From contig DCFZ01000036.1 in assembly GCA_002314455.1 (NCBI GenBank), forward strand, positions 75,940-139,939: a stretch of DNA of 64,000 bases. The letters run 5' to 3'. Every line of letters begins with the position of its first letter. Position 1 is the stretch's first letter. Of the stretch, positions 33,716 through 41,698 are shown piece after piece. The notes beneath the pieces are model-generated. The model saw nothing but the letters and a program-made list of their open reading frames with translations. It was not told the origin of the DNA and did not search any database. This DNA comes from Lentisphaeria bacterium UBA1791. GTDB taxonomy: Bacteria > Verrucomicrobiota > Lentisphaeria > Victivallales > Victivallaceae. Position numbers and translations under genes: made by a program.

Positions 33716-34477
33716 ATGAAAACCAAACACCTCTACCTTGTCACCGCCGCACTGGCGCTTTTTGCCGCCGGATGTTCCTCCGTCAAAAACGTGGCGCCGA
33801 GCGATCTCACCGTCGCGGAACTTGAATCCAAGCAGATGGAAGCCGTCGATCCGGGCAAGCGCATGCACGACATCCGAACCTCGATCCTCCGTCAGGAAAT
33901 CACAACCAGCCACGGCTGGGGCGAACCGGATACCATCCAGATGGTCGAAATCAAATACAAAGCGCCCGATAAAATGAGCATCACAACCTTTGACGAAAAC
34001 CAGCCGACGACCGCGTTGATCGTCAACGGCAAACAGGCGTGGCGCGTCGATTACGATCGTAAAACCAGCGACGACATCGGCGAAGAAATGATCAACGACA
34101 TCAAATTCATGCAGGATCTCGCCAAACCGACTTCCAAAATGAGCGAACTCTTTGACCAGGTCACCATCGACCGCTGCACGATCGACGACGAGGAACTTTA
34201 CCGGCTGACCTGCGTCAACCCCGAGCAGAATCCCTTTTACGTCTTCATTTCCGCCGACGATTTCCTGCCGCGCCGGATCACCAGCAACTTCGTACTCGAA
34301 GGCGGCGGCACCTCCGCTTACGATTCCCACATCATCCGCTATCAGATGTACGAAGGTCTGATGCTCGCCGACGAAACCCAGATCAATACCGACGGCCTCA
34401 TCCAAAAAGGCAAAGTCTTGTACTACAAAGTCAATACGCCGATCAACGATAAGGAATTTTTACCACCGGCGTTCTAA
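33716..34477 (+). CDS. LolA-like (outer-membrane lipoprotein-sorting) lipoprotein
   Basis: 253 residues. Signal peptide with lipobox FAAGC (Cys20). The mature part begins DLTVAELESKQMEAVDPGKRM and includes YKAPDKMSITTFDE, LIVNGKQAWRVDY and DDFLPRRITSNF, the half-barrel strand pattern of the LolA/LppX superfamily (LolA-like, outer membrane lipoprotein-sorting protein). Unlike soluble LolA it is itself lipid-anchored. It may bind lipids or lipoproteins in the envelope. It is transcribed alone. Confidence 0.78.
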   Translation: MKTKHLYLVTAALALFAAGCSSVKNVAPSDLTVAELESKQMEAVDPGKRMHDIRTSILRQEITTSHGWGEPDTIQMVEIKYKAPDKMSITTFDENQPTTALIVNGKQAWRVDYDRKTSDDIGEEMINDIKFMQDLAKPTSKMSELFDQVTIDRCTIDDEELYRLTCVNPEQNPFYVFISADDFLPRRITSNFVLEGGGTSAYDSHIIRYQMYEGLMLADETQINTDGLIQKGKVLYYKVNTPINDKEFLPPAF

Positions 34478-34931
34478 TCCCCTAAAAATGAACTGCGCAC
34501 CCGGGTGCGGGTGCGCCCCGACCGCTTCGCGGCTCGGCTTCGGTTCATTTTGGGGGACCCCGCGCTATCGCACTCCGTTCCTCGCTTCGCTCCGGTACTC
34601 GCGACTGCGCGTATGGTAGTGTTAAGTTTTGGTTAAACACCCCTGCCCCTAAAAGTCTCCTACGGCGCCGGATTGCGGCGCCGTCCCGACCGCTTTGCGG
34701 ATCGGCTTCGGTCGACTTCCTGGGGACCCCGCGCTATCGCGCTCCGTTCCTCGCTTCGCTCCGGTACTCGCGACTGCGCGAAAGGTTGTTTTTGATTTTG
34801 GTTAAATAACCCCTGCCCCTAAACGTCTCCTACGGCGCCGGATTGCGGCGCCGCCCCGACCGCGACTTGTCCGACTTGTCTGACTTGTCTGACTTGTCCG
34901 ACTTGTCTGACCAGATCGACCGTTTCGCGGC
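34478..34931. repeat. Intergenic repeat block 3 (two tandem copies), tail-to-tail junction
   Basis: No gene is visible in this 450-bp stretch. Two tandem copies of the module seen in block 2 follow each other: hairpins with arms ACGGCGCCG/CGGCGCCGT at 34662-34684 and a near-identical one at 34832-34853, each preceded by a GC-rich module with cgctccgttcctcgcttcgc. The second copy ends in five 9-bp gacttgtcc/t units (34864-34908). The terminator of the facing minus-strand gene follows. Confidence 0.85.
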
Positions 34932-34984
34932 AAAAAGAAGGCTGTTGCTTGCCGATCGAGGTGTTGCAACAGCCGCTTCTTTTT
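34932..34984 (-). terminator. Terminator, probably bidirectional
   Basis: Stem GCTGTTGC (34941-34948) and GCAACAGC (34966-34973), extended by GAAG/CTTC and flanked by A-run and T-run, so it could stop RNA from both sides. It lies 47 bases after the oxidoreductase stop. Confidence 0.75.
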
Positions 34985-35030
34985 ATCACAAGGGTCTTGA
35001 GGGCACGCCTCAAGCCTTAATGGAATTTCC

Positions 35031-36113
35031 CTATTTCACCTTGTAGTATTTACCGCCATTTTGTGCGGAGCGGTGGGCGGTGAGACAGCATTTCAAATTG
35101 TGCAGCCCCGCTTCGGCGTTGACCGGCTTGCCGGAAAGGATCGACTGCGCGTGGTTTTCAATCACCTGCTGATAGATGTTGACGATCTTGCGCGGTACAA
35201 GATTCTTGACGCCGGCGGCATTTTCGAGTTCAAGCCGGATGGGATAAGGTTCATCAGCGTAGCCGGAAAGCTGGAACATCGTCCCGAACGAACGCAACAC
35301 GCCCGTTTCACCGTAGACTTCAAATCCCAAATTGGAAAGGTTGCCGACCAAACCGCCGCGGCGTTCACAAAAGGCGACGCGCGCACTCAACTGCAAACCG
35401 TTGGCAAGATCGAAGCGGATGTAGGCGCCATCTTCGGCGCGCATCGGCATCTGCTTCGGGTAGTAGCAGGCGGCAAGTCCGGTGATCTCGCTGTTGAAAA
35501 GATATTCCGCAACGTAGAAACAATGCGACGCGACGTCGCCGATGGGACCGCCCATTTCCGCGATCTTGGAGCATCGCCAGGTCGCCGCCTCTTCCGGCGT
35601 ATAGCCGCAGGCGAATTCCATGTGGAAGCAACCATCGTTGATCGGACCGATCTTACCATCTTTGATATAGCGTTTCGCCAAAACATTGCGCGCGTTGTGC
35701 ACCATCATATGATCGACCGCGAGCGACAAGTGTTTGCGCGACGCGAGATTGATCATTTTACGCGCATCGGCGACGCTCGTCGCCAAGGGCTTTTCGACGA
35801 TCGCGTGTTTCCCCGCCGCCAGCGCGGCGCACGTCGCAACGACGTGGTTGGTGTTGTTGACCGCGACAAAAACCGCGTCGATCGAAGAATCGGCGAAAAT
35901 CTCATCCTGATTCTTGTAGAATTTCAGCCCGAGCGCCTTGGCGGCCTTTTCCCGGGCGGGATTGATGTCGGTCACGCCGACCAATTCCGCGTTGGCAAGC
36001 GGCGAAAAACGTTTTTTATCACAAGCGAACCCCTCTTTGGCGATGCGGTTTTCCGCGATGCCGCCAAAGCCGATGATGGCGTAACGAACTTTACGGTCAG
36101 CACTCTTTTTCAT
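35031..36113 (-). CDS. Gfo/Idh/MocA-family oxidoreductase
   Basis: 360 residues from the ATG at 36113 with GGGAG seven bases upstream. The N-terminal Rossmann domain (AIIGFGGIAENRI) binds NAD(P); motif VEKPLATSVADARKM contains the conserved EKP Lys, and LAVDHMMVHNARNV begins the C-terminal substrate domain. Family members oxidise or reduce sugars, inositols and related hydroxyl groups, and often serve glycan breakdown in this type of organism. The precise substrate is unknown. It is monocistronic. Confidence 0.9.
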   Translation of the reverse strand: MKKSADRKVRYAIIGFGGIAENRIAKEGFACDKKRFSPLANAELVGVTDINPAREKAAKALGLKFYKNQDEIFADSSIDAVFVAVNNTNHVVATCAALAAGKHAIVEKPLATSVADARKMINLASRKHLSLAVDHMMVHNARNVLAKRYIKDGKIGPINDGCFHMEFACGYTPEEAATWRCSKIAEMGGPIGDVASHCFYVAEYLFNSEITGLAACYYPKQMPMRAEDGAYIRFDLANGLQLSARVAFCERRGGLVGNLSNLGFEVYGETGVLRSFGTMFQLSGYADEPYPIRLELENAAGVKNLVPRKIVNIYQQVIENHAQSILSGKPVNAEAGLHNLKCCLTAHRSAQNGGKYYKVK

Positions 36114-36159
36114 ACTCAAACTCCCGTTTTTGAGGCATTGTTAAAAGGAACTCGCTTTC

Positions 36160-36188
36160 AATATAGCCCGTCTTGGCGAAAAAAACAA
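36160..36188 (-). promoter_or_regulatory. Promoter of the Gfo/Idh/MocA oxidoreductase gene
   Basis: Minus strand TTGTTT (36188-36183), 17-bp spacer, TATATT (36165-36160), 47 bases before the start codon. Confidence 0.65.
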
Positions 36189-36240
36189 CTCTTTTTGCGG
36201 AAAAACGCGGCACAGAATGCCGGGAAAGAGTATATTTTCT

Positions 36241-36269
36241 TTGCAAAAAGTGCAAAAAGGGGATATATT
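36241..36269 (+). promoter_or_regulatory. Promoter of glyS
   Basis: TTGCAA (36241-36246), 17-bp spacer, TATATT (36264-36269), 57 bases before the ATG; AAGGAG is the ribosome site. Confidence 0.7.
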
Positions 36270-36325
36270 AAGCACTTATATATAGGATAACGATGTTTTT
36301 CATCTTTTTATAAGGAGATTTAATC

Positions 36326-37660
36326 ATGGCGGATGAAGAAAAAAATCAGGCGTTGATGGACAAGATCGTCGCGTTGTGCAAACGGCGCGGTTTCGTTTTC
36401 CCGAGTTCGGAAATCTACGGCGGCTTCAACGGCTTCTGGGATTACGGTCCCTACGGCTCGCGGATGAAGCGCGCGATTGAGAACCTCTGGTGGCACGAAA
36501 TGGTCGAAATGCGCGACAACGTCGAGGGGTTGGATTCGACGATCATCTGCAATCCGACCGTCTGGAAAGCTTCCGGTCACTTGGATCAATTCAGCGACTT
36601 GATGACCGACTGCAAGAAATGCAAGGCGCGTTACCGCGTCGACCAGATGGAAGACCCGACCACCTGCCCTGCGTGCGGCAGCAAGGAAATGACCGAGCCG
36701 CGCGAATTCAATCTGATGATGAAAACCTTTGTCGGTCCCGTCTTTGACGACGAGCACGTCGCATATTTGCGCGCCGAGACCTGCCAGCCGATTTTCGTCG
36801 ACTTCCACAGCGTGCAGGTGGCAACCCGTCAGAAGCTGCCTTTCGGCATCGCGCAGATCGGCAAGAGCTTCCGCAACGAGATCAATCCCCGCAACTTCAC
36901 TTTCCGCAGCCGCGAATTCACTCAGATGGAAATGGAATTTTTCTGCGACGGCGAAGAGGGCATGCAGTGGTTCGAGTACTGGAAAGAACAGCGCATCAAG
37001 TACTACCGCGAGAAGCTCGGCTTCCCTGAAGATTTCATGCGCATCTACGTTCATGAAAAGCTCGCGCACTACGCGCACGCCGCGATCGACATCGAAGTCA
37101 AGTATCCTTTCGGCTGGGGCGAACTTGAGGGCGTCCACCACCGCGGGACTTGGGATCTTTCGCGTCACAGCGAATTTTCCGGTCAGGACTTGCAGTACAT
37201 CGACCACGACAATCACCGCAAGCTGATGCCGACCGTCATCGAGACCAGTGTGGGGCTCGACCGTACGATGCTCGCGTTGCTCAGCCTCGCCTACGACGAG
37301 GAAAAGGCGGCAACCCAAAAGGCGGATATGGAAGAAGACACCCGCGTCATCCTTCACTTGCCCGCCACCGTCGCGCCGATCCAGGTCGCCGTGTTGCCGC
37401 AGTCCAAGAAACTCAAGGAAAACGCCTACGAGCTCTACAAGAGCATCGACCGTCACTTCCGCAGTGAATACGACGAAACCGGCAGCATCGGCAAACGCTA
37501 TCGCCGTCAGGACGAGATCGGTACGCCCTACTGCATCACCTTTGACTTCGACTCGCTCAACGACAACGCCGTCACCGTGCGCGACCGCGACACGATGCAG
37601 CAGGAGCGTATCGGCATCACGCAGTTGCGCGACTACCTCGAAAAGAAAATGGATATTTAA
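36326..37660 (+). CDS. glyS: Glycyl-tRNA synthetase, single-chain dimeric type
   Basis: 444 residues, class II synthetase of the alpha2 kind (not the two-subunit GlyQ/GlyS type). GFVFPSSEIYGGFNGFWDYGP is split over residues 16-36; motif 2 is AQIGKSFRNEINPRN and REFTQMEMEFFC; motif 3 is ETSVGLDRTMLALL. A CxxC...CPAC segment near residues 92-115 (DCKKCKARYRV, TTCPACGSKE) may bind zinc. The C-terminal anticodon-binding domain ends RIGITQLRDYLEKKM. The next gene starts on its stop (TAATG). Confidence 0.95.
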   Translation: MADEEKNQALMDKIVALCKRRGFVFPSSEIYGGFNGFWDYGPYGSRMKRAIENLWWHEMVEMRDNVEGLDSTIICNPTVWKASGHLDQFSDLMTDCKKCKARYRVDQMEDPTTCPACGSKEMTEPREFNLMMKTFVGPVFDDEHVAYLRAETCQPIFVDFHSVQVATRQKLPFGIAQIGKSFRNEINPRNFTFRSREFTQMEMEFFCDGEEGMQWFEYWKEQRIKYYREKLGFPEDFMRIYVHEKLAHYAHAAIDIEVKYPFGWGELEGVHHRGTWDLSRHSEFSGQDLQYIDHDNHRKLMPTVIETSVGLDRTMLALLSLAYDEEKAATQKADMEEDTRVILHLPATVAPIQVAVLPQSKKLKENAYELYKSIDRHFRSEYDETGSIGKRYRRQDEIGTPYCITFDFDSLNDNAVTVRDRDTMQQERIGITQLRDYLEKKMDI

Positions 37661-38319
37661 TGGCTTTTGTCCATTACCTCACCGACGACTGGAAAGCGAC
37701 GCTTTCCTCCGTCGGCGGGCAGTTGCTCCAACTGCAATACCGCAGGAAAAACTTCCAACTCCTGCATACGCCGCGCCCCCTCGACCGGAAATTGGAAACG
37801 CCGGAAAAGTGGGGCGTTTCGTTTGCGTTGAATACGCTTGATCTCAACGCTTGCGTCTTTGAACTGGAAGAATACGCCGACGGCTTCGGCGCGCGTTATC
37901 ATCACGCCAAAGCGCCCGCATTTGACTACGCCTTTGAATTGTGGATACGCTATCAGTTTTACCCCGACATCGTCCGGCAAAGCATCGCGGTCAAGAGTTT
38001 CAACGTCAAACCGATGCCGTTTCAATGGGGGCTTTATCCCGTTTTCCGCCTGCCGCAGAGAAGCTCCCTCGACGTCACGATCGGGGAAAACGGAATCAAT
38101 CAGTCGCGCCCGAGCGGCTTTGCCGGCGCAATCTTTCACCATCCGGCAAAAGCGTTGCGCATCGCCTATATGGTCGACCCCGCATATTCGCGCTGGGAAT
38201 TAAAGCGCGACAGGCGTTGTCATCTATTCACCGCCGGCACCTTGAACAACGCGGTCGTCGCCCCCGGCGGCAGCCGCACGCTCATTACCAGCATCGCCGT
38301 CGGCGATACGGCAAATTAA
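37660..38319 (+). CDS. Uncharacterised protein, possibly aldose-epimerase-like
   Basis: 219 residues with no signal peptide. The start ADDW-type beta strands (LTDDWKATLSSVGGQLLQLQY, spread over residues 7-27, GGQLLQL) and later GLYPVFRLPQ and GGSRTLITSIAVGDT resemble the start and end of galactose-mutarotase-like beta-sandwich proteins, which are normally about 300 residues, so this would be a short version. I see no certain catalytic His/Glu pair. It is coupled to glyS by TAATG, with no obvious functional link. Confidence 0.6.
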   Translation: MAFVHYLTDDWKATLSSVGGQLLQLQYRRKNFQLLHTPRPLDRKLETPEKWGVSFALNTLDLNACVFELEEYADGFGARYHHAKAPAFDYAFELWIRYQFYPDIVRQSIAVKSFNVKPMPFQWGLYPVFRLPQRSSLDVTIGENGINQSRPSGFAGAIFHHPAKALRIAYMVDPAYSRWELKRDRRCHLFTAGTLNNAVVAPGGSRTLITSIAVGDTAN

Positions 38320-38360
38320 GTCCGACGTGGCACGTTGATGCTTCCGTGCGGCGAACGGAT

Positions 38361-39137
38361 CTATTTGCCGAACTTTCCGACAAATGCGCGATGCAGATCC
38401 TTGTCGCCGTAACGATCTTGCGCATCGGCGAGTTCCGCCGCCGTGTAGTGCGATAAAATGTCCGTCACCGTGATCTGGCGATTTTTACAGACAAAGGCGA
38501 TCTGCCAAGTGCGGCAACCGATCAAATAGCCCCCTGCCCCGTCGGAGGCGACGCGCTTGCGGTCGGCATTCAAGGGATCGAGTGAAAGTTGAACTTGCGC
38601 GAAATTTTCAAGATCGGGGCCGCCGATCGTGCGCAAAAAGTCGCTTTTTTTTATCGCAAGATCCGTAAAACTTACTGCAAACGTTGATGCGGTCAACGCA
38701 TCGCGCCAAGCGACGCGGGCGTCGTGAAAGGCGTCGACTTCGGGAATGTAGGGTTTGATATCCAAGACCGGCGTGCCGTCAAGCAGATCGCTCTGCGCGA
38801 TAAAAAGTTTCCGCCCCTCGACGCGTTCAAGTTTGACGCAACTTAAGCCGATGGGGTTGGGGCGGTAGGGCGCGCGCGTGGCAAAGGTGCTGATCTTGCC
38901 GTGCTCCGGCGCGACGGGGGGACGCACGAAAGGCTTCCAGTTTTCGTTGAGGTGAAAGCAGAAAATCACCCAGATCCGCTCGACGCCGGAAAGATCGCGG
39001 CAGGCGTCAATGATCCTTTGATCGTCGACGAGTTCGATCACGCCGCCGCTTGTCGAAAAGGCGCCCTGCCGCGGCGTTTCAAAACGGAACTTCTGCGGCG
39101 AAGCGTAAAATCCGATCGGTGAAAACGAGATATCCAT
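38361..39137 (-). CDS. trmO: tRNA (N6-threonylcarbamoyladenosine(37)-N6)-methyltransferase TrmO
   Basis: 258 residues from the ATG at 39137 (MDISFSPIGFY); a longer reading would overlap the upstream gene. TrmO adds a methyl group to t6A37 of some ANN-decoding tRNAs using S-adenosylmethionine. Family motifs are SGVERIWVIFCFHLN, VRPPVAPEHGKISTFATRAPYRPNPIGLS (VRPP and FATRxPxRPNPIG key parts), and DLLDGTPVLDIKPYIPE. The C-terminal YaeB-like extension follows. It starts 12 bases after the pyruvyltransferase fusion gene and is probably co-transcribed with it. Confidence 0.93.
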   Translation of the reverse strand: MDISFSPIGFYASPQKFRFETPRQGAFSTSGGVIELVDDQRIIDACRDLSGVERIWVIFCFHLNENWKPFVRPPVAPEHGKISTFATRAPYRPNPIGLSCVKLERVEGRKLFIAQSDLLDGTPVLDIKPYIPEVDAFHDARVAWRDALTASTFAVSFTDLAIKKSDFLRTIGGPDLENFAQVQLSLDPLNADRKRVASDGAGGYLIGCRTWQIAFVCKNRQITVTDILSHYTAAELADAQDRYGDKDLHRAFVGKFGK

Positions 39138-39148
39138 CCCGGAACCGC

Positions 39149-41386
39149 CTACAAGCCCAAGATCCGGCGGATCAATCCTTTTTTCCTCGTCTTGTAAAAG
39201 AGCGGATCGGTGACCCATTGTTTGCCGCCCTTTTTCCATGTTGCGAAAAAGCGGTCGGCGTTTTCATTCTTTTTCGCCGACGCAAAAAAGGCGGTGAATT
39301 TTTGCAGACACGCGGTTGCGGACATTTCCTTAAGTTTTTCGCACGGCACTTGCTGAAATGCCGCCGCGCCCTTTTCCGTGCAGGCAATCACGATGCTCGC
39401 CCCGGATGGGGTGTCCAGTTCGGGGGCGATCTTTTTCAGTTTCCAGAAATCGCCCAACGCCAAGTCGGCGCCGGAACGCCCCGCTTTGGCGGCACAGTGG
39501 TAGCAGGAATCGCGAAGCGTCAGATTGCGGATGAAAAGCTGACAATAAAGATCTTTTTTATGAATGCAATGGTAGAGCGTTTTCCCCGCGGCGTCTTCCA
39601 GATGGAGAGCGTAATCATGCCATCCGTCGCGCTTGTTGCGAAACGAAACGGAATAAATCTGCGGCAACTCGAAGTTGTTTTTTTGAGCAAGATAGCGCAG
39701 GTAGCTCTGCCAGATTTCCGGCGACGGCGCGCCGTGACAGAGCACCTCGACCAGAAGCAGATTCGGGTAGTTCTGATCTTTCAGAAAATGGCGGAATGCA
39801 GAAATTTGACAGGGAGTCCCAGAAAACAGCACTTGTTTCCCCTGCTCCAAGGCGGCTTTCAGCCGACCGAACAAACCGGGGGCAATCAGAGATTGGACGT
39901 ATTTTGAACCTTGCAACAGTTTCAACTGACCGATCGTGTCGATCGTGTCCAGGACGGCATTCCACTTTTCATCAAATTTCACCCCGGCGACGATGCCGCC
40001 GGCATTTAACGTGCGCGCCGCCAACAGCGGAAAGATCCCGCCGCTCGAGGAGTTTTGGACGGCATCCTTGTCTTTGCCGATCGCATAAAAATAAGGGGAG
40101 TCGGTGCGCGCCGGCGATTCCGGCTGGTTCAGCGGGCAGGATTTCCGGCAAAGATCGCAACCGATGCACTGCGCTTCATCAATTTTGGGTACGGAAAAGC
40201 CGCATTCGTCCGGCACCATGGTGATGCAGTGCTTCGGGCAGATTTCCGCGCAAAGACTGCAGCCGCAACAATTTTTGCGGGTAATCGCCGCGGGATGCCG
40301 CAAGGCATCGCGCAAAAAACGGAATCCTTCCTCGCGAAACATCGCGATCTTTTCCCGGATCGCGGAATAATCCGGCTGAAACGCCACCGCCTGCTGAAAA
40401 TCGCCGCGGCAAATCGCGGGACCGATTCCGAAACAGCGATCCAGCATATCCAATCTTGCGTCGTAATCTTTCTTGGGGAAAATGACCAGCTTTTTACCGA
40501 ATAAAATCGAAAAAGCCGAGCCGTGAAAAGAGTCGGTGACGACCAGTTCCGCATCCCGGATGTGCTGAATCCAGCCGGGGATGTCGGGATAAATTTCCTC
40601 CCCCATCTGATGCGCACAGGCGGCGTGATTTTGGGAATTGACCGAGATCGGGGTCAACTGATGCTCGCGGCAATAACGGTAGACTTCCTCCGTCGCCGAC
40701 GCAGCGTTTTTACTGACAAGATAAATCAGGCACGTTTTTTTCTCTTGCGATCGCGGGGGCAAATGCAGAGCTTTTTCGTAATCCGCCGGAGAAAAGAGAA
40801 AAACAGGGTCGGGGCACAAGGTCGCCGGCACGCCCGCTTTTTCGCACAGCTCCAGCGCGTTGTGCTCGCGCACGGAAATCGCCGTAAAATTCCGGACGGC
40901 GTTGCGGAAATCATCGAGGTATTGCGTCGACGAATGCGCCTTGGTCCCGACGGAAGCGGCATAGCTGAAACGTAAAATATTTTTGGGCCCGAAGTTCAGA
41001 AAAAACAAGGGCGACGGTTTCTTGTTGCTCCAGACCTGATCGGAGCCCGTCACCATGGCGTCAAAATCATCCCACGAGGCGCGGCGCACTTCGCGGATCG
41101 TATGATACTGCTCCCCGGTGACCGCCATATGCGTTTGAATGAACTCGGCAAAGCGGCGCGGATGATGGAGTTCCTCGCGCCGGATCGATTGTTGCTGTCG
41201 CCACGCTTTCAAGGCGTTGAACGGACTTTTGTACCACTTTTTGATCTTGTTGCAGTAGGTAAAATCCGCCCGCAAAAGAACCGGTTCGTGCCCCAGCTCG
41301 CGCAACGCTTTTTGCAAGGCAAACGCCTGCAATACCGCGCCGTAATTGGTCGTCGTGCCGAAATATGTAACTTGCAGAATTTTCAT
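39149..41386 (-). CDS. Polysaccharide pyruvyltransferase fused to F420 hydrogenase/dehydrogenase beta-like domain
   Basis: 745 residues. Residues about 10-330 are a WcaK/CsaB-type pyruvyltransferase (NYGAVLQAFALQKALRELGH, VTGSDQVWS, VTDSFHGSAFSILFGKK), which adds ketal pyruvate to surface glycans. Two [4Fe-4S] ferredoxin motifs follow: CCGCSLCAEICPKHC (373-387) and CIGCDLCRKSCP (407-418). Residues about 440-740 are the FrhB N- and C-terminal domains (GSKYVQS, FSGTPCQISAFRHFLK, VLCHGAPSPEIWQSYL, LGDFW). Such fusions occur in polysaccharide clusters; the redox role is not understood. No glycan cluster is adjacent apart from ugd. Confidence 0.9.
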   Translation of the reverse strand: MKILQVTYFGTTTNYGAVLQAFALQKALRELGHEPVLLRADFTYCNKIKKWYKSPFNALKAWRQQQSIRREELHHPRRFAEFIQTHMAVTGEQYHTIREVRRASWDDFDAMVTGSDQVWSNKKPSPLFFLNFGPKNILRFSYAASVGTKAHSSTQYLDDFRNAVRNFTAISVREHNALELCEKAGVPATLCPDPVFLFSPADYEKALHLPPRSQEKKTCLIYLVSKNAASATEEVYRYCREHQLTPISVNSQNHAACAHQMGEEIYPDIPGWIQHIRDAELVVTDSFHGSAFSILFGKKLVIFPKKDYDARLDMLDRCFGIGPAICRGDFQQAVAFQPDYSAIREKIAMFREEGFRFLRDALRHPAAITRKNCCGCSLCAEICPKHCITMVPDECGFSVPKIDEAQCIGCDLCRKSCPLNQPESPARTDSPYFYAIGKDKDAVQNSSSGGIFPLLAARTLNAGGIVAGVKFDEKWNAVLDTIDTIGQLKLLQGSKYVQSLIAPGLFGRLKAALEQGKQVLFSGTPCQISAFRHFLKDQNYPNLLLVEVLCHGAPSPEIWQSYLRYLAQKNNFELPQIYSVSFRNKRDGWHDYALHLEDAAGKTLYHCIHKKDLYCQLFIRNLTLRDSCYHCAAKAGRSGADLALGDFWKLKKIAPELDTPSGASIVIACTEKGAAAFQQVPCEKLKEMSATACLQKFTAFFASAKKNENADRFFATWKKGGKQWVTDPLFYKTRKKGLIRRILGL

Positions 41387-41489
41387 TTCGATTTTCCGTC
41401 GTTTGCTGTTAATATAGCGGCGCTCCGCAAAATATCAAGGGAGCTTTGACGCTTTGTGGCGCAATATCCCGTTTCTACCATAAAAAGAC

Positions 41490-41520
41490 AAAAAAAACGG
41501 TCGCAACTTTTGCGACCGTT
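41490..41520 (-). terminator. Intrinsic terminator of tRNA-Asn
   Basis: Minus strand stem AACGGTCGCAA/TTGCGACCGTT with a three-base loop, followed by T run, 20 bases after the tRNA 3' end. Confidence 0.85.
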
Positions 41521-41540
41521 TCCTGTGAGCCAAAAAAAAT

Positions 41541-41615
41541 TGGCTCCGGCAGGAGGATTCGAACCTTCGACCAAGTGGTTAACAGCCACCTACTCTACCG
41601 CTGAGCTATGCCGGA
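41541..41615 (-). tRNA. tRNA-Asn (GUU)
   Basis: 75 bases with encoded CCA. Acceptor TCCGGCA/TGCCGGA, discriminator G, D arm TAGCTCAGCGGTAGAGTA, anticodon loop CTGTTAA on stem GGTGG/CCACT-type pairing giving GUU, T arm with GGTTCGAATCC. It has its own promoter and terminator. Confidence 0.96.
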
Positions 41616-41630
41616 GCATCAAAGTTTTAT

Positions 41631-41659
41631 AATATATGCCGAATTTGAAAACTTTGCAA
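41631..41659 (-). promoter_or_regulatory. Promoter of tRNA-Asn
   Basis: Minus strand TTGCAA (41659-41654), 17-bp spacer, TATATT (41636-41631), 16 bases before the tRNA. Confidence 0.7.
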
Positions 41660-41698
41660 GCCGTTTTCTGTAAAAAACCGACTTTTTTGTGAAAAACC

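Noticed and set aside
18100..34910. CRISPR array, because of the regular 9-bp units
   Set aside because: The units are directly tandem with no spacers and far too short for CRISPR repeats; no cas genes are present.
34843..35046. A 67-codon frame with repeated Asp-Leu-Ser
   Set aside because: The three-residue repeat is only the translation of the 9-bp DNA units; it runs through a terminator and into the facing gene.
36326..37660. Archaeal or horizontally acquired GlyRS
   Set aside because: Single-chain GlyRS is common in many bacterial phyla and base composition matches the neighbours, so transfer is not supported.
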